Made by a program: the position numbers and the translations under genes
The notes under the pieces: generated by a model
The model's input: the letters and a program-made list of their open reading frames with translations, nothing else
Database searches by the model: none
What the model was told of the DNA's origin: nothing
Assembly: GCA_944381335.1 (NCBI GenBank)
Contig: CALWKT010000021.1
Location: 1-39,413, forward strand
Source of the DNA: an uncultured Christensenellaceae bacterium
Lineage (GTDB): Bacteria; Bacillota_A; Clostridia; Christensenellales; UBA3700
Direction of reading: 5' to 3'
Length of the DNA stretch: 39,413 nucleotides
Shown here: in pieces, positions 24,885 to 33,455 of the stretch
Position numbering within the stretch: the stretch's first letter is position 1
How the letters are laid out: each line of letters starts with the position of its first letter

Positions 24885-24913
24885 TTGTCAAAAGGGCGCT
24901 TATACTCTATAAT
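24885..24913 (+). promoter_or_regulatory. sigma-A promoter abutting the ruvA start codon
   Basis: TTGTCA (24885-24890), exactly 17 bp, then TATAAT (24908-24913). Only seven bases separate the -10 box from the ruvA ATG at 24921, so the predicted transcription start is on or next to the A of the start codon. Confidence 0.75.
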
Positions 24914-24920
24914 AATATAT

Positions 24921-25526
24921 ATGTTTTATTGTATCACGGGAAAAGTCATACATTACGAAGAAGGCAGACTCGTAGTCCAGGCAGGCGGCGTGGGGTACGA
25001 GCTTCTCGTGTCCAACAACGCGCTCGCCAGGCTTGGAAAAACGGGGCTTGAATGTATCGTATATACGGAACTGAGCGTGACGCAGGACGACGTAAGACTT
25101 TTCGGCTTTTACAGCAAAGAAGAGAAAAATATGTTCCGCAAACTCACTTCGGTCAGCGGAGTGGGCGGAAAAATGGCGCTCCAGATCCTTTCGTCGGCAG
25201 ACGTGAGCACGCTTGCCGTGGCGATAGTCAGCGGAGACAGCGCGACGATTTCCAAGGTCAAGGGAATAGGCAAAAAGACCGCGGAGAGGATAATCCTCGA
25301 GCTGAGAGAGCAGATGAACGACGCCGTCGTGACAGCCGGCAGCGCGACTGACCTGATCCCTCAGGCGGAAGAGACGCGCGGAGGAGTCGCCGCGGACGCG
25401 ATAGCCGCACTCGTCTCGCTCGGCATTTCAAAGACGGAAGCGTACACCGCGGTTGCCGCCGCAATGAAAAAGACGGACAAGCTGGAGCAGATCATCACGC
25501 TTGCACTGAGGAGTTTTGACAGATGA
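24921..25526 (+). CDS. ruvA: Holliday junction branch migration protein RuvA
   Basis: RuvA binds four-way junctions and loads the RuvB motor. The start at 24921 gives MFYCITGKV, which aligns with the conserved RuvA N-terminus, and 201 residues, the family length. Domain I (OB fold, GGVGYEL) covers about 1-64. Domain II has the helix-hairpin-helix motifs ([14 protein letters not shown] and [17 protein letters not shown]). A Thr/Ala-rich linker and then domain III (about 155-201) bind RuvB. There is no ribosome site upstream, and the promoter's -10 box ends 7 nt before the ATG, so the mRNA is probably leaderless. It overlaps ruvB by ATGA. Confidence 0.95.
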   Translation: MFYCITGKVIHYEEGRLVVQAGGVGYELLVSNNALARLGKTGLECIVYTELSVTQDDVRLFGFYSKEEKNMFRKLTSVSGVGGKMALQILSSADVSTLAVAIVSGDSATISKVKGIGKKTAERIILELREQMNDAVVTAGSATDLIPQAEETRGGVAADAIAALVSLGISKTEAYTAVAAAMKKTDKLEQIITLALRSFDR

Positions 25527-26593
25527 ATTTTGAAGACGACGAAGAGAGATTCATGTCGTCCATGCCGATAGCTTCGGACGTGGACAACGAAAACAATCTG
25601 CGTCCCAAGACGATGAAAGATTACGTCGGGCAGGACAAGATAAAGGAAAATCTCGAAATATACATCAAAGCCGCCGTTGCCAGAAACGAAGCGCTGGATC
25701 ACGTCCTGTTGTACGGTCCTCCGGGACTGGGCAAGACCACGCTTGCTCATATAATTGCAAACGAGATGGGCAGTCAGATCAGGATCACAAGCGGTCCTGC
25801 GATAGAAAAAGCCGCCGATCTTGCGGCGATCCTGACAAATCTCGGAGAGGGAGACGTACTGTTTATCGACGAGATACACCGCCTCAACCGCAACGTAGAA
25901 GAAGTGCTGTACCCGGCGATGGAAGATTTTGCGCTCGATTTCATAGTGGGCAAAGGACCGACCGCGAAGAGTATAAGACTGTCTCTGCCTCATTTCACGC
26001 TGATCGGCGCGACGACCAAGGCGGGTATGCTGACGGGACCTCTCCGCGACCGTTTCGGCGTAAATTGCAGGCTTGAAATGTACACTCCGGAGCAACTTGC
26101 GCAGATAGTCAAGCGTTCCGCGACGATACTCGGCATAGAGCTGACCGAGGACGGCGCGGTTGAGATAGCAAAGAGAAGCCGCGGCACTCCGCGTATCGCC
26201 AACCGCATACTCAAACGCGTGCGCGATTTCGCAGAGGTCAAGGGCGAAGGCGTGATCACCTACGAGGTGGCGGACCACGCGCTCGGCAAAATGGAGATAG
26301 ACAAGCTGGGTCTGGATTCGGTAGACCGCAGACTGCTTCAGACGATGATAGACAAGTTCGGCGGAGGACCCGTCGGACTGGACACTCTGAGCGCGGCGGT
26401 GGGCGAGGACAGCGGCACGATCGAGGACGTTTACGAGCCGTACCTGATGCAGATCACTTTCGTTGCGCGTACGCCGAGGGGCAGGATCGTGCTTCCCGAC
26501 GCATACGAACATCTGGGTCTCAGGGTGCCGCAGAGCGCCGTGAAGCAGATGAGTATTCTGGACGTACTGGAGACGGGAGACGACGGTCAATGA
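25523..26593 (+). CDS. ruvB: Holliday junction DNA helicase RuvB
   Basis: RuvB is the hexameric AAA+ motor for branch migration. The 356-residue protein has Walker A GPPGLGKT (65-72), Walker [11 protein letters not shown] (113-122), the sensor strand with [20 protein letters not shown] (arginine finger region) and the C-terminal winged helix. Start and end both overlap neighbours by ATGA (ruvA before, queA after), so ruvA-ruvB-queA is one coupled operon. The N-terminus has about 10 extra acidic residues before the usual conserved [15 protein letters not shown] region, which is common. Confidence 0.97.
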   Translation: MNFEDDEERFMSSMPIASDVDNENNLRPKTMKDYVGQDKIKENLEIYIKAAVARNEALDHVLLYGPPGLGKTTLAHIIANEMGSQIRITSGPAIEKAADLAAILTNLGEGDVLFIDEIHRLNRNVEEVLYPAMEDFALDFIVGKGPTAKSIRLSLPHFTLIGATTKAGMLTGPLRDRFGVNCRLEMYTPEQLAQIVKRSATILGIELTEDGAVEIAKRSRGTPRIANRILKRVRDFAEVKGEGVITYEVADHALGKMEIDKLGLDSVDRRLLQTMIDKFGGGPVGLDTLSAAVGEDSGTIEDVYEPYLMQITFVARTPRGRIVLPDAYEHLGLRVPQSAVKQMSILDVLETGDDGQ

Positions 26594-27633
26594 CGATGAA
26601 AACCAGCGATTTCAATTACTATCTGCCCAAAGAGCAGATAGCGCAGACGCCTGTCGAGCCGCGCGATTCTTCGCGGCTTCTGGTTTACGACAGAAAGGAC
26701 GGGAGCATTGATCACAGGATATTCCGCGAGATCACGGATTATCTGAAGCCGGGCGACGTGCTTGTCGTCAACAACACGAAGGTCATCCCGGCGCGCATAT
26801 TCGCAAAGCGCGTGCTTGCTGACGGTTCTCTCGGAGAGGGCGAATGCGAGATACTTCTCCTGAAAAGGCTTGATTACAATACCTGGGAGTGCATCACCCG
26901 CCCCGCGAAAAAACTGCGCGTGGGAACCAGACTGTATTTTTCTGAAAAGCTTTCCGGGGAAGTCGTAGGATACAAGGAAGAAGGACTCAGGGATATAAAG
27001 TTCGCTTTCGACGGCGTTTTCGAGGATATTCTCGACGAGATCGGCAATATGCCGCTTCCTCCTTACATCACCGAAAAACTCAGGGATAAAAACAGGTATC
27101 AGACGGTGTATTGCAAGACCGAAGGTTCAGCGGCGGCGCCCACAGCCGGGTTGCACTTCACGCCCGAACTTCTTGAAAAGATACGCGCGATGGGCGTAGA
27201 GATAGCCACCGTGCTTCTTCACGTAGGACTGGGTACGTTCAGACCGGTGAAGGAAGAAAACGTGCTCGATCACAAAATGCACAGCGAATACTACCGCGTG
27301 GACGAGGAGAATGCGGCAATCATTTCCGCGGCGAAAAGAGAGGGCAGGCGCGTCATCTGCGTGGGCACCACTTCGGTCCGCGTGCTGGAAAGCGTTGCGA
27401 AAGAGGACGGCACTCTGGAGGCGTGCAGCGGGGATACCGACATTTTCATCTATCCCGGCTACAGGTTCAAAGCCGTGGACGCGCTGATAACCAATTTCCA
27501 TCTGCCCGAATCCACGCTCCTTATGCTGGTGAGCGCCTTTATGGGCAGAGAAAACGCGCTTTCGATGTACGAGACCGCGGTAAAAGAAGGTTACCGGTTC
27601 TTTTCTTTCGGCGACAGCTGTTTTATTATCTGA
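26590..27633 (+). CDS. queA: S-adenosylmethionine:tRNA ribosyltransferase-isomerase
   Basis: QueA transfers the ribosyl part of SAM to preQ1 in tRNA, giving epoxyqueuosine. The 347-residue protein shows the family's opening ([19 protein letters not shown]), [42 protein letters not shown] and VGLGTFRPV. The ATG at 26590 overlaps the ruvB stop; a second ATG two codons on (26596) gives the more standard N-terminus. It lies just upstream of tgt, the enzyme that inserts preQ1, so the queuosine steps are adjacent. The 126 bases to tgt hold a short ACGGG/CCCGT hairpin (27695-27711) but no T-run. Confidence 0.97.
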   Translation: MTMKTSDFNYYLPKEQIAQTPVEPRDSSRLLVYDRKDGSIDHRIFREITDYLKPGDVLVVNNTKVIPARIFAKRVLADGSLGEGECEILLLKRLDYNTWECITRPAKKLRVGTRLYFSEKLSGEVVGYKEEGLRDIKFAFDGVFEDILDEIGNMPLPPYITEKLRDKNRYQTVYCKTEGSAAAPTAGLHFTPELLEKIRAMGVEIATVLLHVGLGTFRPVKEENVLDHKMHSEYYRVDEENAAIISAAKREGRRVICVGTTSVRVLESVAKEDGTLEACSGDTDIFIYPGYRFKAVDALITNFHLPESTLLMLVSAFMGRENALSMYETAVKEGYRFFSFGDSCFII

Positions 27634-27759
27634 ACGCGGATTTGCGGCGCCGTTGCGCTGTGAAGCGGAAGTCGCCTTAGAGTCGCTTTGGAGAACGGGA
27701 TCCGTTTCCCGTCGGTCGGGACGGGCGGAAAAGGCAAAATATTAAAGTAAAAGGGATAT

Positions 27760-28884
27760 ATGTTTTCATACGAAGTTGTAAAAACAGACAAGCACACAGG
27801 CGCGAGGATAGGCAGACTGACCACTCCGCACGGCGTGGTGGAAACCCCGGTATTCATGCCGGTCGGAACAAACGCGACGGTCAAAAGCCTGACTCCGGAA
27901 GCCGTTGAGAGGACGGGAGCGAGCATAGTGCTGGCAAATACATACCACCTCTATCTGAGACCGGGTCACGAACTGGTCGAAAAGGCGGGCGGTCTGCATA
28001 AATTCATGAACTGGAACAAGCCGATCCTGACAGACAGCGGCGGTTTTCAGGTTTTTTCGCTTTCCAAACTGCGCAAGATAACGGAGGACGGCGTGACGTT
28101 CGGTTCTTATATCGACGGAAGCCGGCATCATCTTACCCCGGAGGACGCTGTGAGGGTGCAGAACGCGCTCGGCGCGGACATCATCATGGCGTTTGACGAA
28201 TGTACCGCCGCAGGGACGGATTACAGAAAATCCAAAGCGGCGATGGAACGCACGCTGAGATGGCTTGACAGGTGTATGAAAGCGCATACCGACTGGGACA
28301 GACAGACGCTTTTCCCGATCGTGCAGGGCAATATGTACGAAGATCTCCGTCTCGAAAGCGTGAAACGGACGGCGGAATACGCAAAATGCGGCATGGCGAT
28401 AGGCGGGCTTTCTGTGGGCGAGCCTAAAGAGGTCATGTACAGAATGCTTGATCTGATCAGACCTTATTACCCCGAGGATCAGCCGCGTTACCTTATGGGC
28501 GTGGGAAGTCCCGACTGCCTGGTAGAAGGCGTTATGCGCGGGATAGACATGTTCGACTGCGTGTTACCCACGCGTATCGCGAGAAACGGTATGGCGTTTA
28601 CGCGCAGCGGCAACATCACGCTCAGGAACGCAAAATACAAGGAGGATTTTTCGCCCGTTGAGGAAGGTTGCGACTGTTACTGTTGCCGCAATTTTTCGAG
28701 AGCGTACGTAAGACATCTGATAAACAGCGACGAGATCCTGGGCGGAGAACTGCTTTCAATGCACAACATACGTTTTCTCGTCAGGCTCACCGAGGAAATG
28801 AAGGAGGCTATCCGTCGCGACGAGTTTGCGGACTTTTACAGGGATTTCAAAGAAAAATACAACTGGGAAAAGAAAGGAATCTGA
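27760..28884 (+). CDS. tgt: tRNA-guanine transglycosylase
   Basis: Tgt exchanges G34 of GUN-anticodon tRNAs for preQ1. The 374-residue enzyme is the bacterial length. It has the [10 protein letters not shown] loop, IMAFDEC (general-base Asp region), the substrate loop and nucleophile region [12 protein letters not shown], and a zinc site CDCYCC with a downstream His (YVRHL). It follows queA by 126 bases with a modest ribosome site (AAAAGGGAT). No separate promoter is obvious, so it is probably read from the ruvA promoter. Confidence 0.97.
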   Translation: MFSYEVVKTDKHTGARIGRLTTPHGVVETPVFMPVGTNATVKSLTPEAVERTGASIVLANTYHLYLRPGHELVEKAGGLHKFMNWNKPILTDSGGFQVFSLSKLRKITEDGVTFGSYIDGSRHHLTPEDAVRVQNALGADIIMAFDECTAAGTDYRKSKAAMERTLRWLDRCMKAHTDWDRQTLFPIVQGNMYEDLRLESVKRTAEYAKCGMAIGGLSVGEPKEVMYRMLDLIRPYYPEDQPRYLMGVGSPDCLVEGVMRGIDMFDCVLPTRIARNGMAFTRSGNITLRNAKYKEDFSPVEEGCDCYCCRNFSRAYVRHLINSDEILGGELLSMHNIRFLVRLTEEMKEAIRRDEFADFYRDFKEKYNWEKKGI

Positions 28885-28925
28885 ACCGCGTATTTCGACA
28901 CGGAAAGCGTGGCTTTAATCAAAAA

Positions 28926-28979
28926 TTTACAAATACGAAGTAAAAATAACTTGCTATTTGTAAAGAATTTCTTTATTAT
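28926..28979 (+). promoter_or_regulatory. yajC promoter with perfect 10-bp inverted repeat
   Basis: TTGCTA (28951-28956), 17 bp, then TATTAT (28974-28979) make a plausible promoter. Arms TTTACAAATA (28926-28935) and TATTTGTAAA (28955-28964) are a perfect inverted repeat with arm starts 29 bp apart; the right arm overlaps the -35 box and spacer. Repressor or activator binding is inferred from layout. Confidence 0.6.
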
Positions 28980-29032
28980 TAAATATACGTAAACAACGGT
29001 TTTGTTACTCAGGACCGGAAAGGAGAATAAAA

Positions 29033-29614
29033 ATGGCAAATATGTATTTGATTGCGGCGGAAAGCAGTAACAGCAGCTGGATAATGCTGGTCGTTCTCGC
29101 CGTATTGCTCGTAGGCACGATGTTGCTTTCGATCATTCCGCAGAAGAAGAGACAGAAAAAAGCTCAGGAAATGATGGCAGGCATCAAAGCCGGCACCAAG
29201 ATCAAGACCATCGGCGGTTTCGTCGGCACGGTCGTGATGATAGACAACGCACAGGGTACTTTCACTCTCGACATCAGCGCGAGCGGCGACGGAAGCATCC
29301 TTGTTACGATTGACAAAAACGCCGTATACACAGTCATCAATCCCGCGGCAGAAAACGCGACCGCAGAAGCTCAGACCGCAGATTCCGACAGCGCAAAGAC
29401 CGAAACTTCAGGACCCGTTGCGGCAGACGACGTTGTCGAAGACGCTCAGATAGAAGAAAAGAAAGCGGCAAAGAAGAAGAAAAAGAACGCTAAGGCTGGC
29501 GAAGAGACCGTTGTCAGCGAAGAGAGTAAGACAAGCGAAGAGACCGCGGCAACCGAAGAGCAGACAAGCTCGAACGTTACCGGCATAGACGGCAACAACG
29601 ACCTCAAATTCTGA
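29033..29614 (+). CDS. yajC: preprotein translocase accessory protein YajC, extended
   Basis: YajC is a single-span inner-membrane protein that associates with SecDF. The membrane helix is at about 15-32 and is followed by IIPQKKRQKKAQEMMAGIKAG and then TIGGFVGTVVMID, the conserved YajC core, to about residue 100. The remaining 93 residues are low-complexity, rich in Ala, Glu, Lys and Thr, so the protein is about twice the usual length of 85-110. A good AAAGGAG site precedes the ATG. It sits between tgt and the SCIFF locus, with secDF downstream, the common clostridial order. Confidence 0.93.
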   Translation: MANMYLIAAESSNSSWIMLVVLAVLLVGTMLLSIIPQKKRQKKAQEMMAGIKAGTKIKTIGGFVGTVVMIDNAQGTFTLDISASGDGSILVTIDKNAVYTVINPAAENATAEAQTADSDSAKTETSGPVAADDVVEDAQIEEKKAAKKKKKNAKAGEETVVSEESKTSEETAATEEQTSSNVTGIDGNNDLKF

Positions 29615-29623
29615 CAAAAAAAG

Positions 29624-29650
29624 AAAGCGGAGATCAGTCTCCGCTTTTTT
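29624..29650. terminator. bidirectional terminator between yajC and TIGR04086 gene
   Basis: A 10-bp stem AAAGCGGAGA (29624-29633) / TCTCCGCTTT (29638-29647) with a TCAG tetraloop, a T-run on the right and an A-run on the left. It serves the convergent genes on both sides. Confidence 0.9.
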
Positions 29651-30042
29651 CATGCTTTTTTACGTTTTACGTTGACTGCGAGTATCCCGCTCAGCACGCC
29701 GGCGACTACGCACGCGAGAGCGTCGTATACGGTCATAGGGTTGTCGGTGAAATTGCCGGATACGCCTGAAAAGATCAGATAAGTCGCTCCGGCGTAAAGC
29801 GCGCCCACAATGATTCCTTTCACCAGTCCTTTGCTGTCGTGCCTTATCCCGATCAGGCAGCCGGCGGCGACGGACAGGATCTTGATCGCCACGTTCACGG
29901 GACTGATTACGTTTTCAGAGAAGTTTGCGAATTTTGCCACGACGGCGAAAACGGTGACGAGCAGTATCGACAGTATTATCGAAAACAGGGCGCTTCTTAA
30001 TATGTCGAGAGCGTCGTATTTTGAGAATTTTATCTTTTCCAT
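29650..30042 (-). CDS. TIGR04086 family membrane protein
   Basis: The frame is open upstream, but the start at 30042 is preferred since GGAGG lies about 8 nt before it and the product then begins MEKIKFSKYDALDILRSALF. The 130-residue protein has four hydrophobic segments (about 15-37, 46-64, 71-88 and 103-122) with small Gly/Ala-rich helices. This is the pattern of the TIGR04086/YrzE family of clostridia and bacilli. Function is unknown. Members are often found next to yajC and the SCIFF genes, as here, which hints at a link to export or to the peptide, but that is only context. Confidence 0.8.
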   Translation of the reverse strand: MEKIKFSKYDALDILRSALFSIILSILLVTVFAVVAKFANFSENVISPVNVAIKILSVAAGCLIGIRHDSKGLVKGIIVGALYAGATYLIFSGVSGNFTDNPMTVYDALACVVAGVLSGILAVNVKRKKA

Positions 30043-30084
30043 AAATATTACCTCCACTACAAAAAAGATATGTCTCAGGCGCAT

Positions 30085-30114
30085 ATAATATGTTGTCAAT
30101 GCAAAATGCGGCAA
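30085..30114 (-). promoter_or_regulatory. possible promoter of TIGR04086 gene
   Basis: On the minus strand TTGCCG (30109-30114), 18 bp, then TATTAT (30085-30090). The -35 match is moderate. The start would be near 30078, with a leader of about 36 nt. Confidence 0.4.
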
Positions 30115-30140
30115 ACAAGGACAAAAATCCTTACAATTTA

Positions 30141-30179
30141 CGGATAATGCTTGATTTATCCGGCGTTATATATTAAAAT
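30141..30179 (+). promoter_or_regulatory. scfA promoter overlapped by inverted repeat
   Basis: TTGATT (30151-30156), 17 bp, then TAAAAT (30174-30179) give a start near 30186 and a leader of about 23 nt. An inverted repeat CGGATAA (30141-30147) / TTATCCG (30156-30162), with an 8-nt spacer, straddles the -35 box and could be an operator. Confidence 0.6.
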
Positions 30180-30208
30180 ATATTTACAATAAAACTTCGG
30201 AGGTTGTT

Positions 30209-30382
30209 ATGAAACATATCAACAGTATCGCGGTAAACGGAATGAAGAAGAGCGGCAACATCGGTTGCGGCGAGTGCCAGTCCAGCTGCCAGAGCGCATG
30301 CAAGACCAGCTGTACGGTCGGCAATCAGAGCTGCAAGAACAGAGACGAAAAAGTCAACACCGTCAAAAAGCCGTTGCTGTAA
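30209..30382 (+). CDS. scfA: SCIFF RiPP precursor peptide (six cysteines in forty-five)
   Basis: This 57-residue peptide is the substrate of the radical SAM enzyme encoded next to it. Its leader (MKHINSIAVNG) and core (GCGECQSSCQSACKTSCTVG, ending NQSC) match the SCIFF family, and exactly six cysteines are present, at 20, 23, 27, 31, 35 and 42. Characterised family members receive a Cys-Thr thioether crosslink (sactipeptide/ranthipeptide-type chemistry); Cys 31 to Thr 36 is the likely pair here by spacing. It has its own promoter and a GGAGG ribosome site. The C-terminal tail after Cys 42 (15 residues, basic) is somewhat longer than usual. The biological role of SCIFF is not established. Confidence 0.95.
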   Translation: MKHINSIAVNGMKKSGNIGCGECQSSCQSACKTSCTVGNQSCKNRDEKVNTVKKPLL

Positions 30383-30391
30383 GAGGATGAG

Positions 30392-31756
30392 ATGACTCAT
30401 CCGTTCGGCTTTACTTACGGGGGCAAAACGCACTATTTTGCCTTCGACAGCGAAAGTGGCAGTCTGCACAATGTGGATTATGTCACTTTTTTATGCGTCA
30501 AAAACCGGCTCGGTCTGCCGTTTGAAGGCACCGAGGCGGAAGATTTTTGCGCCCTTCCCGAGAGCGAAAGAGAGGAGATAAACTCAGAGCTTGACGAACT
30601 TGTCAAAGAAGGCGTGCTTGACAGCCCCTGCACCGTTACTCAGAAGAAAAAGAGAACGGGCGAGATCAAGGCGCTGTGTCTGCACATCTGTCACGACTGC
30701 AATCTGCGTTGCCGCTACTGTTTTGCCGACGAGGGCACATACCGCACGGCAGACAAAGCGCACATGCCCGTTGAAGTCGGACTGCGCGCGGTCGATTTTC
30801 TGATCGCAAACAGCGGAAAAAGGAAGAGCCTTGAGATAGATTTCTTCGGAGGGGAGCCTCTGATGAATATGGAGACGGTCAGGGCGGTCGTCGAATACGC
30901 ACGTTCGCTCGAAGCGTCCACGGGCAAGACTTTTTCGTTCACTATGACCACGAACTGCGTGCTTCTGAACGATGAGAACAGAAAGTGGCTGAACGACAAC
31001 ATGTACAACGTCGTGCTCAGCATAGACGGCAGGAGAGAGATCCACAACGCGGTCAGGAAAACGCCCAACGGCGCCGACGCGTTCGATCTTATACTCAACA
31101 ATGCGCTCGAATTCCGCAGGATAAGAGGTGACAAGTCTTATTACGTGCGCGGCACTTTCACCGCGAAAAACCTCGATTTCTGCAACGACGTTCTCTTCCT
31201 CAACGACTGCGGCTTCGATCAGATCTCGATGGAACCGGTCGTCACCGATCTTCCCGATCTTCAGATCGGAAAAGAGCATCTTCCCCGCATTTTCGAGGAA
31301 TACGAAAAACTGGCGGCGGCATATATCGAGAGGCGCAGGACGAAGGACAAGTGGTTCAATTTCTTCCATTTCATGTACGATCTCGAGGGCGGTCCCTGTG
31401 TGGTAAAACGTCTGACGGGTTGCGGCAGCGGTTGCGAATACCTCGCCGTTACGCCCAAGGGAGACGTATATCCCTGCCACCAGTTCGCGGAGAGGAAACC
31501 GTATAAGATGGGCAACGTGCTCGAAGGCACGGAGTTTGACCTTTCCGTCAGCGATATTTTCGCGCAGAACATCGTCACCAACAAGCCCGATTGCACAGAT
31601 TGTCCGGCAAAATATTATTGCAGCGGCGGCTGCGTCGCCAACAATCTGAACTTCGCCGGAGACATGAACAAACCTTACGACATAAGTTGCGCAATGATGA
31701 AAAAACGCTTCGAACTTTCGCTTGCGATAGCGGCGATCGAGCGGTCTGAAGATTGA
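30392..31756 (+). CDS. scfB: SCIFF radical SAM maturase (SPASM protein)
   Basis: This enzyme installs thioether crosslinks in the SCIFF peptide. The 454-residue protein has an N-terminal peptide-recognition (RRE-like) region of about 80 residues. The radical SAM CxxxCxxC motif CNLRCRYC is at 103-110 and the SAM-binding GGEP at 153-156. A C-terminal SPASM domain binds two extra Fe-S clusters (Cys 344, 348, 362, 401, 404, 410, 414 and 433 are the candidates; YYCSGGCVANN is typical). Length is that of the family. The start is 10 nt after the scfA stop, so the two are co-transcribed. A terminator follows and secD comes next. Confidence 0.96.
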   Translation: MTHPFGFTYGGKTHYFAFDSESGSLHNVDYVTFLCVKNRLGLPFEGTEAEDFCALPESEREEINSELDELVKEGVLDSPCTVTQKKKRTGEIKALCLHICHDCNLRCRYCFADEGTYRTADKAHMPVEVGLRAVDFLIANSGKRKSLEIDFFGGEPLMNMETVRAVVEYARSLEASTGKTFSFTMTTNCVLLNDENRKWLNDNMYNVVLSIDGRREIHNAVRKTPNGADAFDLILNNALEFRRIRGDKSYYVRGTFTAKNLDFCNDVLFLNDCGFDQISMEPVVTDLPDLQIGKEHLPRIFEEYEKLAAAYIERRRTKDKWFNFFHFMYDLEGGPCVVKRLTGCGSGCEYLAVTPKGDVYPCHQFAERKPYKMGNVLEGTEFDLSVSDIFAQNIVTNKPDCTDCPAKYYCSGGCVANNLNFAGDMNKPYDISCAMMKKRFELSLAIAAIERSED

Positions 31757-31762
31757 AAAACC

Positions 31763-31788
31763 GCGGTTCCGACAGGAGCCGCTTTTTT
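31763..31788 (+). terminator. intrinsic terminator after scfB
   Basis: Stem GCGGTTCC (31763-31770) / GGAGCCGC (31775-31782), one G-T wobble, a GACA loop and six T. Confidence 0.85.
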
Positions 31789-31994
31789 ATGCTGAAAAGT
31801 CAGCCTGTCTTTCGGGCGTTACGTCCGGGCGCAGGGTTGACGGAGGGCGGTCGCGGGATGCGGGCGGAGACGCTGATTGAGTAAAAAGCGAGCCTTGCCT
31901 CCAGGTTTTGCGTTTTCGCAGTCGTATTTCGTGAGAAAAGACACAAAACGTCGCGAAAAATGAATTAAACGCAGAAAAACAATCAAACTTTTAA
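31789..31994. other. intergenic stretch before secD promoter
   Basis: Part of a 301-base gap between scfB and secD. Apart from the scfB terminator to the left and the secD promoter to the right, I see no gene, repeat or convincing structured RNA in it. Confidence 0.5.
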
Positions 31995-32023
31995 TTGACT
32001 TCTCTTTATTATATATATATAAT
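31995..32023 (+). promoter_or_regulatory. strong sigma-A promoter of secDF
   Basis: TTGACT (31995-32000), exactly 17 bp, then TATAAT (32018-32023). The start is near 32030, with a 28-nt leader holding AGGAGG (32045-32050). Confidence 0.85.
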
Positions 32024-32057
32024 ATTTGAGTAGGACTAATTTCAGGAGGCAAGTAAG

Positions 32058-33455
32058 GTGATAAAGAGCAAATCAATCGCACTTCCGATTGTGATTTTAG
32101 CTGTTTTTTCCATACTTATCATTTTAGGCACGGTCTTTGCCTTCGTCAGTCTCGATAACGGAGAACTCGGTATCTACAACTACAACGCGTATCCCAATTG
32201 CATAAAGCTGGGTCTTGACCTCAGCGGCGGCGCGTACGCTGTTTACGAAGTGGATGAAGAGAATCTGCCCGAGAGCATGACGGACGGCGAAAACGACGAG
32301 CAGGAGATAGAAATGGCTATCGAAGGCACGCGTGCGAGGTTGGCATCGCTGTTGTTCAACAAAGGCTATACCGAGGCGCAGGTCAGCGTTTACGGCAGGA
32401 CGATAAGAGTCGAAGTTCCGGACGTCGAAGATCCGGAGAGGATATTCGAACTCATCGGTCGTCCTTCCAGCCTTGAATTCAAGGAATACACTGACGCGGA
32501 CACTGTCAACGAAACGTTGATGACCGGCGACGAGATCGCGGAGACGGGCGTCACGTACAACAGCGAAACAGGTCATTACGAGGTCGCGCTCAAGTTTACA
32601 AGCACAGGCACGGACAAGTTTGCGGACATCACTTCAGATCTCACCGGCAAATACCTCGGCATATACGTCAACGGCGAATACGTGATGCACGCTTCTGTAA
32701 ATGAAGCGATCACCGGCGGACAGGCTTCTATCAGCGGCAATTACAGCTACGACGACGCTTACGAACTCGCGGTTCAGATCCAGGCAGGCAGCTTCCCGCT
32801 CCAGCTCAACATGAGAGAATCCAGCACACTGACGGCAACGCTCGGCGATTCCGCGATCAAAGCGGGCGTCATAGCGGGTCTTGTGGGACTGCTCCTCATC
32901 ATTATCTATCTGATCGCGATATACAGGCTGATGGGCGTGGCGGCGAGCATGGCTCTCGCATATTACACGATGACCTACGTGTTCTTCCTTTCGGTGTTCC
33001 CGTGGGTTCAGCTCACGCTTTCCGGTATAGCGGGTATCCTTCTCAGTATGGGTATGGCTGTCGACGCGAACGTCATTATATTCGAAAGAGTAAAAGAAGA
33101 GTATGCAAAGGGCAAGTCGATGCGTATGGCTGTCAGCGAAGGCTTCAAGCGTTCGCTCGGCGCGATCATCGACGGTAACGTCACTACGATAATCGGTGCG
33201 GTCGTGCTTATGCTCGTGGGCGCTTCCACGATCAAAGGCTTCGGAATCACGCTCCTTATCGGTATCGTGCTGTCGCTGTTCACCTCGCTCCTGATCACAA
33301 GGATAATCCTCAAAGCCATCATGGCGTTCCACAGTGAAAAGCACGCTTCGATGTATTCGCTCAAGCGCAAGATCGAGAACGATGAAAAAGAAAATGTCGG
33401 GTCTGACGACGCTGACGTGCAGGCAGAAGAAGCTCAGGGAGGTGCAACTGTATGA
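32058..33455 (+). CDS. secD: protein translocase subunit SecD
   Basis: SecD with SecF uses the proton or sodium gradient to pull preproteins across the membrane. The 465-residue protein has an N-terminal membrane helix (about 7-30), the conserved LGLDLSGGAYAVYEV (about 51-65) and the P1 head domain. A block of five helices from about 270 contains GMAVDANVIIFERVKEE, and an acidic tail follows. The start codon is GTG, fixed by AGGAGG 8 nt upstream. Firmicutes SecD is shorter than the Gram-negative form, as here. The stop overlaps secF (ATGA). Confidence 0.96.
   Translation: MIKSKSIALPIVILAVFSILIILGTVFAFVSLDNGELGIYNYNAYPNCIKLGLDLSGGAYAVYEVDEENLPESMTDGENDEQEIEMAIEGTRARLASLLFNKGYTEAQVSVYGRTIRVEVPDVEDPERIFELIGRPSSLEFKEYTDADTVNETLMTGDEIAETGVTYNSETGHYEVALKFTSTGTDKFADITSDLTGKYLGIYVNGEYVMHASVNEAITGGQASISGNYSYDDAYELAVQIQAGSFPLQLNMRESSTLTATLGDSAIKAGVIAGLVGLLLIIIYLIAIYRLMGVAASMALAYYTMTYVFFLSVFPWVQLTLSGIAGILLSMGMAVDANVIIFERVKEEYAKGKSMRMAVSEGFKRSLGAIIDGNVTTIIGAVVLMLVGASTIKGFGITLLIGIVLSLFTSLLITRIILKAIMAFHSEKHASMYSLKRKIENDEKENVGSDDADVQAEEAQGGATV

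Noticed and set aside
27634..27759. preQ1 riboswitch between queA and tgt
   Set aside because: The stretch has only a short ACGGG/CCCGT hairpin and no preQ1 aptamer features.
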